Below, in pieces: positions 34,737 through 44,820 of a stretch of DNA of 64,000 nt. The notes under the pieces were generated by a model. That model saw nothing but the letters and a program-made list of their open reading frames with translations. It ran no database searches and was not told where the DNA came from. Numbering within the stretch: position 1 is the first letter of the stretch; every line of letters begins with the position of its first letter. Both the position numbers and the translations under genes were made by a program. The stretch is from Pectobacterium zantedeschiae (lineage in GTDB: Bacteria; Pseudomonadota; Gammaproteobacteria; Enterobacterales; Enterobacteriaceae), in NCBI RefSeq assembly GCF_004137795.1, contig NZ_NWTM01000002.1, positions 372,001-436,000 on the forward strand. The letters run 5' to 3'.

Positions 34737-34844
34737 TTGCTGGCTCAGCAAATGATGCCAGCACAGGCGCTCGGCATCGCCCAACGCGCTTAACTGGCCG
34801 GATAAGAGGTGGTCAGAGAATCGGTACGGCGAGTGGCGTTGTGA
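34737..34844 (+). pseudogene. Remnant of a LacI-type regulator 3' end
   Basis: Reads LLAQQMMPAQALGIAQRA, stop, LAG, stop, then EVVRESVRRVAL, stop. This matches the last residues of the regulator at 31123-32172 (LLAQQMMPAQALGIAQRTEL and VVVRESVRRVG) in a single frame broken by two stops. The two copies bracket the MocR-GNAT-AhpD module, which shows that module was inserted at, or duplicated with, the lacI 3' end. Confidence 0.8.
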
Positions 34845-34919
34845 AGATCAACGTAGCAGGTTTGTTCATGTTGTGCTCAAATCCCTTACTGTGATGGTTT
34901 TGTGTCTAAGGAGGGAGTG

Positions 34920-35534
34920 ATGGAGATTGAACAGAAAAACATTGGCAAGAACCAAACGGTTATAAACAATGAATCCGGCGTTATTAACGTCAATAATCAC
35001 CACGGGCAATACACTAATCTGGCGGGCGAAAACACGGCTCGCATTTATAAGGAAATATCGCATTCTGAACAGAGTAAGTTCATTGTCAGTTTTGTCGCCG
35101 TTTGTTTATTGCCGGGATTGAGTCTTGTCGCGGATCTTATGCAGATTCATCCTGCAATCAACTTACCTCTGTGGGCGTATGTTGCCGCATTCGGGGTGAT
35201 ATTTGGTGTGGTGCTGGTGGGATATTATGACAATCTCCGCATTTTTGTCGTCGGTGCGCCGAATAAAGAGGAATGCAAACAGCTTTATGCCGACAGGTTA
35301 TTTAGCAGAACTGAGGACGGCTATGTGGTGTTTACCCACACGACGGCGTGTATTTATCCAGACTGCTGCGGAAACATCGTGATTGCGACACCTCCAGAGC
35401 GATACAACGGAGAATACTCTTTTTTCGGTAAATGCAGCCTGGCTGGCAGGCAGCACTCTTACGGAATTGACTATAACTTCAAAGCGTACCCGATAAAGGT
35501 GGATTGGCGGCCGATACCCAAATCAAACCAATAA
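34920..35534 (+). CDS. Membrane protein of unknown function
   Basis: A 204-residue protein I do not recognise. Residues 1-45 are polar and Asn-rich (NQTVINNESGVINVNNHHG), followed by two membrane helices at about 58-78 and 90-112. The C-terminal domain of about 90 residues holds several cysteines (ACIYPDCCGN and FFGKCSLAG) and histidine (RQHSYGID), possibly a zinc site. The start at 34920 is fixed by a strong AAGGAGGGA site. Not clearly tied to its neighbours. Confidence 0.7.
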   Translation: MEIEQKNIGKNQTVINNESGVINVNNHHGQYTNLAGENTARIYKEISHSEQSKFIVSFVAVCLLPGLSLVADLMQIHPAINLPLWAYVAAFGVIFGVVLVGYYDNLRIFVVGAPNKEECKQLYADRLFSRTEDGYVVFTHTTACIYPDCCGNIVIATPPERYNGEYSFFGKCSLAGRQHSYGIDYNFKAYPIKVDWRPIPKSNQ

Positions 35535-35596
35535 CACGTCTAATATCACACGCTACCGCACAGAAGCACTGTGCGGTGACAATCTGTTGTTTATGA

Positions 35597-36055
35597 TTAA
35601 AGCGGCATTCTATATTCGATAACACCTGGTTTTTCCGCGACCCAGTCATAAAGGCGCTGGGCTGTTTTATTGGTTTCCTGAGTATGCCAATACAGACGAT
35701 CGCAGTGCGTTTCTTGTGCCTTTTCTCTCACATAGTCGATGAGTTTTTTGCCAACGTTTTTGCCACGAGCTGTGGGCTCAACAAAAAGATCCTCAAGGTA
35801 ACAATAACGATTTATTCCCCAGGTGGAATCGTGAAAAACAAAGTGAACGAAGCCGACAATGCGTAAACCCTCCCTTGCTACAGCGCAATATACGGGAACA
35901 TCAGCGTTAAAAAAGCGAGCCCAGGTTGTTTCAGTTACCTCTGCGGTAAGCTGGACTTTGTAAAACGCCTGATAACTTTCCCAATAGGGCAGCCATTGTT
36001 CGTAATCTTCTGGTTCTACTGGATTAATCATAATTTCCCGAACTGAATTCATCAT
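35597..36055 (-). CDS. GNAT-family N-acetyltransferase
   Basis: A 152-residue GNAT. The acetyl-CoA loop is ARGKNVGKKLIDYV, preceded by YLEDLFVEP, and the C-terminal NKTAQRLYDWV helix is typical. A second possible start lies eight codons in. It lies downstream of the large Rhs gene on the same strand, but a 354-bp gap with a hairpin separates them, so it is probably independent. Confidence 0.87.
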   Translation of the reverse strand: MMNSVREIMINPVEPEDYEQWLPYWESYQAFYKVQLTAEVTETTWARFFNADVPVYCAVAREGLRIVGFVHFVFHDSTWGINRYCYLEDLFVEPTARGKNVGKKLIDYVREKAQETHCDRLYWHTQETNKTAQRLYDWVAEKPGVIEYRMPL

Positions 36056-36409
36056 TTCTTACTCTCATGTTGTCGCGGATATGCTGTTGCTACGGATAGG
36101 TGCTGAAAATCAGGCTGATTTTTTATAGCAATAAGCTAAAAATAAGATAGCAATGAAATAGACGGATATGTCCCTCCATTTATTGAGAGAGGTACAGACC
36201 AATTCGGGGGCGGTGTTTGCAGGGCCGCCTGTATCGACGACCCTGATATTTACTTTATGCTACAGACTGCGCCATGCGTTAGGATTTCTCTGGCGCCTCA
36301 TGGACAAGCTGACCTTTGAAATATGTTTTGACTACGTTGGTACGACGAACCTCTTTATTCTGGATGTTAAATAGATGAGGAAACGCTACTTTCCTCATCT
36401 GCGATATCG
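36056..36409. other. Gene-free gap downstream of the Rhs gene
   Basis: About 350 bases with no convincing gene. An open frame on the plus strand has no ribosome-binding site or recognisable domain. The only clear structure is the hairpin at 36373-36400. No immunity-type gene for the Rhs protein is visible here. Confidence 0.5.
36373..36400 (-). terminator. Hairpin after the Rhs gene
   Basis: AGATGAGGAAA and TTTCCTCATCT form an 11-bp perfect stem 10 bases past the Rhs stop. The following bases on the minus strand are T-rich (ATTTAAC) but not a long T-run. Confidence 0.6.
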
Positions 36410-39400
36410 TTATGCCTTGCTGTTGTTCCAGCTTGATGGGTTCATCATCAGTGCTGACTGCAAGCCCACGCTGCCGCTCATCGACGGGTTGTAGGCCTGT
36501 TTCCCGTAGAATGAAGAGGACTGATTTTGTGAGGTTGATGACGCGCTGTTTTTTCCACCCGACGAAGGGATAAAGGGTTTCACACCTTGTTTGGCTATCG
36601 CTCCTGTCAGGCTGCCAAACGCAGGTATCGTTAATTTACCGATTGTGAGGCTTTGCACTGTCTTTATGATGGGAATGCGGCTGAGATAAGTCGATTGCGG
36701 TACGATGCCGAGGCTGCCAAACGAGCTATAGGCATTACTGACATCCGTAAGTGATGACGGACTAAATGATAGTCTGTTGCCAGTACCAAGGATTTTTTCG
36801 TAAATCTTTGATTGTTGATGTGCAAATGCGCCGCCAGCACCCGCGACCGCCCCGGTGACCGCGCCACCAATCGCCCCGGTAATCGCGCCACTGAGCATCG
36901 ATTGTTGCCAGGTTCCTGAGTTGGCTACGCCGAATGCGTCATTAACAAAATGCTGGCTGACGCCTTGCGCGGCGCCAATGACGCCGCCAGCAACCGCTCC
37001 TACCGATGCTCCAGCAAAAGCACCAGCGATCACGCCGCCAGCCGTTGTGGAGGCTGTCGCTGCTGCTGCTGAACCAGCGGCAAACGCGCCGACGCCACCC
37101 GCGGCAGATAATGCGCCTGTCACGGCTCCAATCCCCGCTCCGGCAAAGATATAGCCTGCCAATGCACCGCCTTTTAACCCGGATTGAATGCCGGTGTAGG
37201 CCGCGATGCCACCGCCAAGCACTGCGCCAACAAGCGCACCCATGAGTAAAATGACCAGAATTGGCGCTATTTCACCCGATGGATCGGTTTGGTTAACGGG
37301 GTTGTTGTAGCAATAAACGAAGGGGCCGCCGTATTGGAATCTGGGGTCGCATGAGTAGAAACGCCCAAGCTGAGGGTCGTAGAAACGAGCACGATAATTA
37401 TAAATCGCCAGTTCAGCATCAAACTCTTGGCCGGTATAGCGATAGTGAACGATATCTGGCGTACCGACGCTATTGGCAAATAGCTGACCAAACGGCATGT
37501 AGTCCAGCATGGTCGCTACGGTGCCGTCAGCAGCGATGATAGCGCGTACTGACCCCTGTAAGTCTTTCAGAACATAGTATGTGGCATGGTCTTTTACCAT
37601 TACCAATAGTCCACCGATGCCGTAGATATATTGGGTGTTCTGCTCCGCTGACTCCATCAGTGGAAGATCGCTAAGCCCATGTACATACAGTGTTTGTGTA
37701 CCGTTACTATGCCTTTTTATGACACGCTGATTAATGCCGTTATAGGAAAACTCCAACGAGTTGCCATCTTCCAGTGAAACGGATAGCGGCAGATTGTTCA
37801 GCGTATTGTAGTCGATTCGTGCAATCTGGCGATGCGACGAGGCGGTGACATTGCCGAACATGTCATAACGATAGTACTGTGTCTGCGCGTTATCGTGATG
37901 GACGGCGGCAACCTTATTGCTGTTCTTCAGGTAATCATACGTGCGTAGTGCTGTTCCCTGCTGAAGGGACAAGATATTGCCGTTGGGATCGAAAGTGAGC
38001 GGGTGACCGACGCCAAGACTGTAGTCAGAATGAGTGCTGTGCTGGGCAACGATCAGTTGGCTGCGTTTATCGTACTGGTAGCGGTAAGTGAATGTATTTT
38101 CTGGGGTAATACTGTTCTCACTGGTGGCGCTGGCAATATTACCGTTGTAGTAACCTGAGCCATTATAGCCACCGGATGTGTAGCTAAAGGTGTGCTTGAG
38201 TAGTGGGCTACCGTCAGCGTACTGGTTATCTATTTCTGTTACCCAGCCCGGAGAGTTGTAGGCAAGTTGGCGCACTAGCGGCCGGTTTCCTGTGTTATTG
38301 AGCCGTTCTCCGGCGAGGCTACCATCGGCATGGTAACAATATCGGGCAAATTTTTCTGGGTCGTCTTCCGTACCGATAGCCGTGTTTTGCCCCATGCTGT
38401 TATAGGTATATATGATGCTGGGAATGGGAGCCCCTGCGGGGTAATCAATACGCGTAGTATTACCCAGATTGTTGTATGTATATGTTGTTATTTGCGTGGC
38501 CTTATCCGGCACGCTCAGTGTGGAAAGTGTCGTATTGCCATAGCGATCGTAGCCATAGCTATTTTCAACGATTGCACCGCTGGCATTTCGTTTCTGTATT
38601 TTCCATAAACGCCCACGTAATGTGACGTCCTCTCCGGTTCCGTCATAGCTATTTTGGGTTTCCCAGAGGTTATTCTGCGGATAGTGTGGATCGCTGTTCG
38701 CTATGTTTTGTAATTCCGTTCCATCTCCCCAGGAGCGCGTAATTTCTCCTTCCTCAACCACTCGGCCCAGAATGTCATATTTCTTGTAGAGAACCGTGCC
38801 TTTCTCAACCGTTAGTGGCGTTGAGCTGAAGCGTAAACGGCCTGCGGAATCATAGATGTAGTGCGTTTCTCCCGTATCTGGTGTCGTTCGGGATGTGAGT
38901 TGCTGTAGAAAGTTATATCGATTGTGGGTCGTAAATGCCCCGGCGTCATTGCCGGATAGAAAGGCATTCGGATGCAGGATTTGGCAGATATTCCCAGCGG
39001 CGTCGAAGATTTGCTGCACTGCATCAACAATCGTGTTATCCGCATTTGTCTGCTTGCCTAACGTTTGCCCTCGGCGATCTTTAATCTCCAGCACCTGAGA
39101 ACCATTGGCATCGGTCAGCGCGGTGACCAGGAACTCGCCAGGACGATACGGAATTCCTGCGATGCTTTTTTGATCGGTAACGGCATACCTTATCTGGGTG
39201 GTATGGCTATTGTTGCCCGTGATGGCAAACAATTTACCGGGTAACCCTTTCTTGAGCGGTCGTCCGAGTGATGATGCTTCATAGCGGGTGCCGCTGTAAG
39301 GGTACCCTTCATCTTGTGGATAGCACTTGCTGATTTCACCACTCATGATGCCCGTGGTGCTATCCAGCCCGCTGACAAACTCAGGGCGGTAGCCGAAAAG

Positions 39401-42400
39401 CGTATCGTTAAATGTCGCTATCTTGGTTTCCGCAATACAGTTTCCTAGTGTGTCATAGCATTTTGCTTTAACCAGACACTGCGTGTCATTTAACACCTGA
39501 TACTGCATCTCCTGTCGATTCGCATTTTTATAAACCATTGAAATCTGAGGTGAGCGATACGTAACAGGGTTAGCGAATTGTAATTCGCCCTGTGCTGAAA
39601 AAATGCATTCGCCGCTAATCGGTGTTGAGGTCTTTATTGCAAAAACGAGTCGTCCATCGGCGAGTAAGAGAACGGCACCTTGGACTGGGATCAGCAAGAT
39701 TGTCGCGGGGACCTGGCCATTAATCTTGCTATTTTTGTGTGTTGTGCCATCCAGTTCTAGCGTCCAGCCTGTTGACGACTGCCATTTGGCGTTTAAACGA
39801 TTGCCGATAGCAATGCCAAAAGCGACATTCTGAGGGGCGTGAGAGGATAGGGTAACGCCGACAGCATAGCGACCATGTTGCTGGGTTGGACGCCATGAAA
39901 TGGTGTTAACTGACTGACCTGTATGACAAAGTTGACCGTTATTGCGCTGCCAGGCACCCGCGACATCCCGCAGCCAGCGATCCCAGGTTTGCTCGCCGTG
40001 CATAAACGTTTCGTATAGGCCACCTTCTGCCGCCATGATGTCACAGCTACTGGATGGATCGTTTTTAGAATAAACAAAAGGTTGTGCGTTATTTCCGCTT
40101 CGTGTCGCGTAGCTCACTGACCCCTTTTTACTGTTTTCCTGCGGGCCGACTTCGGTAAATTTCTGGCGTAGTGGGTCATAGCCATAACGTGTGATATCTG
40201 CATTGTTGCCGAGTATAGCCGTTTCATCCCAATAGATCGGATCGTAGAATTTGGCTTCCATATTGCTCGTTAACGGGGTAATGCTGATATTGTTGATCTG
40301 AAGGTAAGTGGATGATTTTTCATTTGTAAATGCTATGGTAAGCGGTAGGGACGTGCCTTCTCCCCGATAGTCGATGACTGCCTGCCAGTACACCCATTTT
40401 GCTTCATCGGTGGGGATAATCGCCACTTTTTTGCGCTCATCAGTGCCTGAGCGCGTTTCCAGATACACGTTGCCCGCATTGGTCAGAAAGCCTTTTTCCG
40501 CTTTTACCCAACCAGCAATAATGACGGTTTGCGATTGTTGCAGCGGCATTGTCCGTGACAGTGCATGCTTAGCCACAAGCTTAAAGCTACAGGTGCCCGT
40601 GCAGGCATCGCCAGAGATAAGATAGTCTGCCATCGTCCCCTTGCCAGACGATAATTGCCAGTTCAATGGGTAGGCTTCATAGGGTTCAAAACCGACAAAA
40701 TCACAGGTGTTTTTGTCTTTACTGGTGAACGTCGCAATGGGCAGGATTTCATTTTTATCCCACAACGTGCTTTCTATCTGTTCGGTTGCCTCACTGCTAC
40801 AGGTAATTGCCCCATAAAAACCCCTGTGCAGAATGCCGTTTACCATCAACCATGATGCGCCAGGGTTGCCCGTGATGAGGTGTGGATTCTCCGGCGTTGT
40901 GTCATCAATAGCTTGCTGCAAGATATACGCATGGCTTGTTGCCCACACCGTTGGGGCGGGGCTGCCAGAGGCTGGGTACTGACGCAATTGAGGAACGTAT
41001 TGTTGCAGACTACCGGAAATGACCTCTTTCTTGCCGCTATTCGCAGGGAGGGTGACGGAATCAAAACGGGTGAATGGGGCGTCAATAACGTGCTTAAACA
41101 AGAACCACGGGTAAGCCTGATAAGCATAGCCATAGTGCTTGGTGAGCATTTCTACCACGCCATCTCGGGTGACATTATCAAACGTTTCTTGTACAAGCTT
41201 GCCGAATTGGCTGTCATAAATGTAGTTAGTCGTAGTTAGCAGACCATCATGGATGCTTGTATCGGTGGTGCAGCGGATATAGCCACCAAATAAGTCACGT
41301 TGCATTCCTTCGACGGTGAGCGTTGTAAATACCTTGATATGTTTCTGCTCATGAACCAGCAGAGTATGAGTACTATCAAAAGTTTTTTGCTCAATAAGCT
41401 GCCCATCCAGAAGGCCTGAATCATCCTGATCTGCTGCACTGACCTTCTGATGTTTTCTGGTTAGTCCATTAAAGTAGTTATTTTCGGTATAGCCAAAAAG
41501 AGGGGCGGCTAGCGTAGCCGTGCCTGGATAATAGGTGCTTTTGTAATACTTAAATACGGCGCCGGTAGGATCGCAGGTCGCCGTCTCGATATCAAAAACA
41601 TAGGCGGTTGTGCTGGTGGTATAGCCGTCATTGATACTGACCGTATCGACGCAATAATCGACGAGAGTCCCTTGCAGGGTATTATCCAGATAGCGGTTCA
41701 ACGTTAAGGTTTCTGCGTTATCAAAGCTCTTCTCCAACGGTAAATAGGTAACAAAAGTGGATAGCCCGGCAGGGTATTGACCGTTAATGTTGGTTTTGAT
41801 TTGCCCGTCAGCGTTGATCTGTGTGAAGTAGCGTTGGACGATAACGTCTTTATTCGCAAGGTCCTGATTGAGGAATGGCCAGACCGTCGTATCTTTGACT
41901 GCGGTTCCTGCCAGGTTCAGATAAGAAATAAAACGCGGCCCCTGATTGATCATGGTTGTGCTGTCAATTTCATATGGCACTTCCTGATAATGGCTTACCG
42001 CGTCCTGCCAATTACACCGTGAACCTCGTTGGTAGATACGATTTCCCATGGTGGCAATATCGGCCCCCGCCGTTGGGAAGAAATGTATTTTCCGCGCTGA
42101 TGTTGGGCCGTCTTTACTATACAAATCCGTGGCGCTGTTATCCCATCGGGTCATTTGGGTTGTGGGATCGTAGCCGATGATTTTAGCTTGAACGGCAGAT
42201 TCCCGATTGCTGACAGCAATGGCGTAATCGGTGCCGTAGGCGTACCAGTTTATGTCCTGATCGCTACAGGTATCGCGGAAATTTAGGCTTTTGTTAAATA
42301 GCCATGATGTACCGTTGTAACGCAGTAAATGCGGACCAGAAGCAATCATGCTGTTGTTGATGAACTTGGCGATAAAGGGGATGGTAATCACCTTGGAGGG

Positions 42401-44626
42401 GTGACTTTTCGGTAGCCTACATGGGAAGTCGACGCTTTTTAGCGAGCTAAAATCAGCGTCCCATTCCAGGACTTTAATGGTGTAATCAACGCTAAGAGAC
42501 GCTTCCTGAGTAATATACGTCAGCGCAACAAACGAGGCGCTGCTGGCAAAACCAAAGCTGTTTTCTGGGTTAGAGCCGCCGATCGTAAAGGTTAACTCCG
42601 TCGATGCGCCTGCGAGCCACCGATCGTTTCCGTCCTGATAATAGAGCGCGAAGGTGTTGTTGTGCGCGCCGCCGCTTTCTGGCGCATAGTCCAGAATGGC
42701 GTAGTACTTGTTGGTGGCGGTGATGTAGGGCTTATTGTTTGGCTTATTTGCCGCAAGATCTGAGGATCTTTCTTCAATAATCCATAACTTGGAAAAATTA
42801 TTCCACGTGTAGCGTTGCAGCTTACGATTATCTTTATCACAGGTGACGAAGAAATTGTCACCTGCGGCAAGCTGTAGGTGAGCGGTTTTCTCGCTAATCG
42901 GTGTAGTTTCAAGCCATTCGCCCCATTTGCGATTGTCTTTATGGTAAACGTGTACGCCTGATTTCTTATTCTGTGGGCTGGAGTACGTCAAGCAGGCGAA
43001 ATCAGCGGAGGTAACGACGTTAACGCTGTTAATATCGAATGCGGCCTTGATGATCTGTTGTGTCGGCGTCCATTGGTGCCAACGTCCCAACCAGGTATAA
43101 AACGTGACATGGATTTGGTCGGTCGATTCGTTTAGCCATAGGCTGACGACATAGTCCGCCCCAAACCAGACTCGTGGTTTCGCCGCGCGTGGCCAAGGGC
43201 TGGTTATCTGCTGTTGTCGGTCACAGAGGGGGAGTGTTTGCTGTTTGTATCGATAGGAGATATCCGCCCCATCAGGCGTAATTGCACGGCTAAGTGCACC
43301 AGCGTTAACACTGCCTGTGGCCCAGTAGCTGAGTTGCAGGTCTGGCAAGGAACATGAGGTGGCGTACGTGCGTCTTATGCTGGTCAGCGTGCGTTTGACC
43401 GTATCGCCGTAGAGATTGTCATTTTTTGCGTAGTGGCTGAAATTACTGCTGATGTCATAGCCCAATTGCACGGTATAAAGGGGATCACCTTGAGGGTTAT
43501 TGACGACAATATTGTCCAGATAACGTGTTTCGTATTTGTCCTGATAGGGACTGGGCTGGTTGTCTGGGATCTGTGTATAGGGGGCGTGCCAATGTGGTGA
43601 CAAGTATTCGCGTGGGCCAGAAGGAGAATGGATATCGTACTGTTTTTCTTTGTAGTTGAAATTAATGGTACGGTTAAACATGTCGGTTATTGTTGAAAGA
43701 TAGCAGGCTTTAGTAAACGATAATCCGTTGTTGCCAACCTGTTGTTCCACCACGTTATAGCTAAAAGCGATCGTATCTCCCCAAAGACTTTCTATTCTCT
43801 CCAGATTCCAGGCAGATGCGAATCTTGATTGTAATCGTGTTTTATCTCCAGCATGCGTTAGTGCTGATTGCCCTGACCAGTTACCCCATCTTACTTTCCA
43901 CTGGATTGCATGTTGACTCGAGGTTATTCCGCCATAAAAATAACTGGTGCCATCGTCTTTCACAATTTCCCAGCGTTCAAATTCTGGGTAATATAAAATC
44001 TTACTGAAATCATACTGGAAGCATTCAAAAGCGAAACCACCAGAAAGTACACTCAGATATGAGTCTCGGTTATTAACGGTAAAAATACGTTGATTATGGC
44101 TATCTGTGATTTTCCATTCTTGGTTTTTTTCGACTGTATTAACGCTGGCGTTAATATCAATGGCTATTCCCGAATCAATAAACTGTGACTGAATGGCGGA
44201 ATCTATTTTCCCTTTGTTAAGTGTGTCAATACTATTGTTGGATAGCGTAGCACGCCGCCATTCATTTTTGGTTCTTATTAGCTCTGTTACGCTATTATTA
44301 ATATAAATTTGATAGGTGTTATCGCTTAATGAGGCATTTCCTCGTATTTCTACTTCTATCCTCTCAAATGGAAGTTTCCAACCTAGCCCTAATATACTGG
44401 TTGGTGCGCTGACATTTGACTGATGGATTTCATTTTTAATATTACTTCCATAGGATGCCGTGACTTTCACATCTAACTTGTTTCTTCCTTTTAACGAAAC
44501 CAGTTCCAGAGGTAAGTTTATATCGCCACGAAACAAATTAACACTATCCTTGAATATGTTGTTGATATTTTTATAAAACTGATCTGGACGTATTTGAGGA
44601 GTTTGACTGTTTGTGCTGTTATTCAT
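36410..44626 (-). CDS. Giant Rhs/YD-repeat protein with a TcB-like front end
   Basis: A 2738-residue protein. The N-terminus (FRGDINLPLELVSLKG, then SYGSN and GLGWKLPFERI) resembles the SpvB/TcB opening. A strand-rich region at about 480-880 with repeated Trp/Tyr-containing blades looks like a beta-propeller. YD repeats lead to the Rhs core near 2400-2452 (IYNYRARFYDPQLGRF, YCYNNPVNQTDPSG). The last about 283 residues form the variable C-terminus: a very long Gly/Ala-rich glycine-zipper stretch of about 150 residues, then a polar Ser/Asn-rich tail. No signal peptide or PAAR domain is seen. It may be a secreted or cocoon-packaged toxin with a membrane-inserting end. Ribosome-binding site AAAAGGA precedes the start. 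Confidence 0.85.
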   Translation of the reverse strand: MNNSTNSQTPQIRPDQFYKNINNIFKDSVNLFRGDINLPLELVSLKGRNKLDVKVTASYGSNIKNEIHQSNVSAPTSILGLGWKLPFERIEVEIRGNASLSDNTYQIYINNSVTELIRTKNEWRRATLSNNSIDTLNKGKIDSAIQSQFIDSGIAIDINASVNTVEKNQEWKITDSHNQRIFTVNNRDSYLSVLSGGFAFECFQYDFSKILYYPEFERWEIVKDDGTSYFYGGITSSQHAIQWKVRWGNWSGQSALTHAGDKTRLQSRFASAWNLERIESLWGDTIAFSYNVVEQQVGNNGLSFTKACYLSTITDMFNRTINFNYKEKQYDIHSPSGPREYLSPHWHAPYTQIPDNQPSPYQDKYETRYLDNIVVNNPQGDPLYTVQLGYDISSNFSHYAKNDNLYGDTVKRTLTSIRRTYATSCSLPDLQLSYWATGSVNAGALSRAITPDGADISYRYKQQTLPLCDRQQQITSPWPRAAKPRVWFGADYVVSLWLNESTDQIHVTFYTWLGRWHQWTPTQQIIKAAFDINSVNVVTSADFACLTYSSPQNKKSGVHVYHKDNRKWGEWLETTPISEKTAHLQLAAGDNFFVTCDKDNRKLQRYTWNNFSKLWIIEERSSDLAANKPNNKPYITATNKYYAILDYAPESGGAHNNTFALYYQDGNDRWLAGASTELTFTIGGSNPENSFGFASSASFVALTYITQEASLSVDYTIKVLEWDADFSSLKSVDFPCRLPKSHPSKVITIPFIAKFINNSMIASGPHLLRYNGTSWLFNKSLNFRDTCSDQDINWYAYGTDYAIAVSNRESAVQAKIIGYDPTTQMTRWDNSATDLYSKDGPTSARKIHFFPTAGADIATMGNRIYQRGSRCNWQDAVSHYQEVPYEIDSTTMINQGPRFISYLNLAGTAVKDTTVWPFLNQDLANKDVIVQRYFTQINADGQIKTNINGQYPAGLSTFVTYLPLEKSFDNAETLTLNRYLDNTLQGTLVDYCVDTVSINDGYTTSTTAYVFDIETATCDPTGAVFKYYKSTYYPGTATLAAPLFGYTENNYFNGLTRKHQKVSAADQDDSGLLDGQLIEQKTFDSTHTLLVHEQKHIKVFTTLTVEGMQRDLFGGYIRCTTDTSIHDGLLTTTNYIYDSQFGKLVQETFDNVTRDGVVEMLTKHYGYAYQAYPWFLFKHVIDAPFTRFDSVTLPANSGKKEVISGSLQQYVPQLRQYPASGSPAPTVWATSHAYILQQAIDDTTPENPHLITGNPGASWLMVNGILHRGFYGAITCSSEATEQIESTLWDKNEILPIATFTSKDKNTCDFVGFEPYEAYPLNWQLSSGKGTMADYLISGDACTGTCSFKLVAKHALSRTMPLQQSQTVIIAGWVKAEKGFLTNAGNVYLETRSGTDERKKVAIIPTDEAKWVYWQAVIDYRGEGTSLPLTIAFTNEKSSTYLQINNISITPLTSNMEAKFYDPIYWDETAILGNNADITRYGYDPLRQKFTEVGPQENSKKGSVSYATRSGNNAQPFVYSKNDPSSSCDIMAAEGGLYETFMHGEQTWDRWLRDVAGAWQRNNGQLCHTGQSVNTISWRPTQQHGRYAVGVTLSSHAPQNVAFGIAIGNRLNAKWQSSTGWTLELDGTTHKNSKINGQVPATILLIPVQGAVLLLADGRLVFAIKTSTPISGECIFSAQGELQFANPVTYRSPQISMVYKNANRQEMQYQVLNDTQCLVKAKCYDTLGNCIAETKIATFNDTLFGYRPEFVSGLDSTTGIMSGEISKCYPQDEGYPYSGTRYEASSLGRPLKKGLPGKLFAITGNNSHTTQIRYAVTDQKSIAGIPYRPGEFLVTALTDANGSQVLEIKDRRGQTLGKQTNADNTIVDAVQQIFDAAGNICQILHPNAFLSGNDAGAFTTHNRYNFLQQLTSRTTPDTGETHYIYDSAGRLRFSSTPLTVEKGTVLYKKYDILGRVVEEGEITRSWGDGTELQNIANSDPHYPQNNLWETQNSYDGTGEDVTLRGRLWKIQKRNASGAIVENSYGYDRYGNTTLSTLSVPDKATQITTYTYNNLGNTTRIDYPAGAPIPSIIYTYNSMGQNTAIGTEDDPEKFARYCYHADGSLAGERLNNTGNRPLVRQLAYNSPGWVTEIDNQYADGSPLLKHTFSYTSGGYNGSGYYNGNIASATSENSITPENTFTYRYQYDKRSQLIVAQHSTHSDYSLGVGHPLTFDPNGNILSLQQGTALRTYDYLKNSNKVAAVHHDNAQTQYYRYDMFGNVTASSHRQIARIDYNTLNNLPLSVSLEDGNSLEFSYNGINQRVIKRHSNGTQTLYVHGLSDLPLMESAEQNTQYIYGIGGLLVMVKDHATYYVLKDLQGSVRAIIAADGTVATMLDYMPFGQLFANSVGTPDIVHYRYTGQEFDAELAIYNYRARFYDPQLGRFYSCDPRFQYGGPFVYCYNNPVNQTDPSGEIAPILVILLMGALVGAVLGGGIAAYTGIQSGLKGGALAGYIFAGAGIGAVTGALSAAGGVGAFAAGSAAAATASTTAGGVIAGAFAGASVGAVAGGVIGAAQGVSQHFVNDAFGVANSGTWQQSMLSGAITGAIGGAVTGAVAGAGGAFAHQQSKIYEKILGTGNRLSFSPSSLTDVSNAYSSFGSLGIVPQSTYLSRIPIIKTVQSLTIGKLTIPAFGSLTGAIAKQGVKPFIPSSGGKNSASSTSQNQSSSFYGKQAYNPSMSGSVGLQSALMMNPSSWNNSKA

Positions 44627-44764
44627 TTTTCATATCCTTTTAATGAAGCGATGCCAGTCAGGATGTGTGTGAGACTAATTGGAATATAGACGATAGTACG
44701 TAATTAGATTGACGGATTTCGAGTGTGTGAAAAATGTATTCTGCTCTATGGTGGTATTCAAAAA

Positions 44765-44792
44765 TCGCAGATAGCATTTCTGCTACCTGCGA
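44765..44792 (-). terminator. Rho-independent terminator between the 93-residue gene and the Rhs gene
   Basis: On the minus strand TCGCAG-G-TAGCA pairs with TGCTA-T-CTGCGA and is followed by TTTTT. It sits 28 bases after the small gene's stop and before the Rhs start, so most transcripts should end here and only read-through or a separate promoter would reach the Rhs gene. Confidence 0.75.
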
Positions 44793-44820
44793 TACTATTG
44801 TACGAGAATGAAATGTAAAA

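Noticed and set aside
36168-36374. A 68-codon plus-strand frame in the gap after the Rhs gene
   Set aside because: No ribosome-binding site, no recognisable domain, and it runs into the Rhs terminator hairpin. Considered as an immunity gene but on the wrong strand.
36410-44626. Classical type VI Rhs effector
   Set aside because: No PAAR domain, no adaptor gene and no immunity gene are seen nearby; the front end is more like SpvB/TcB.
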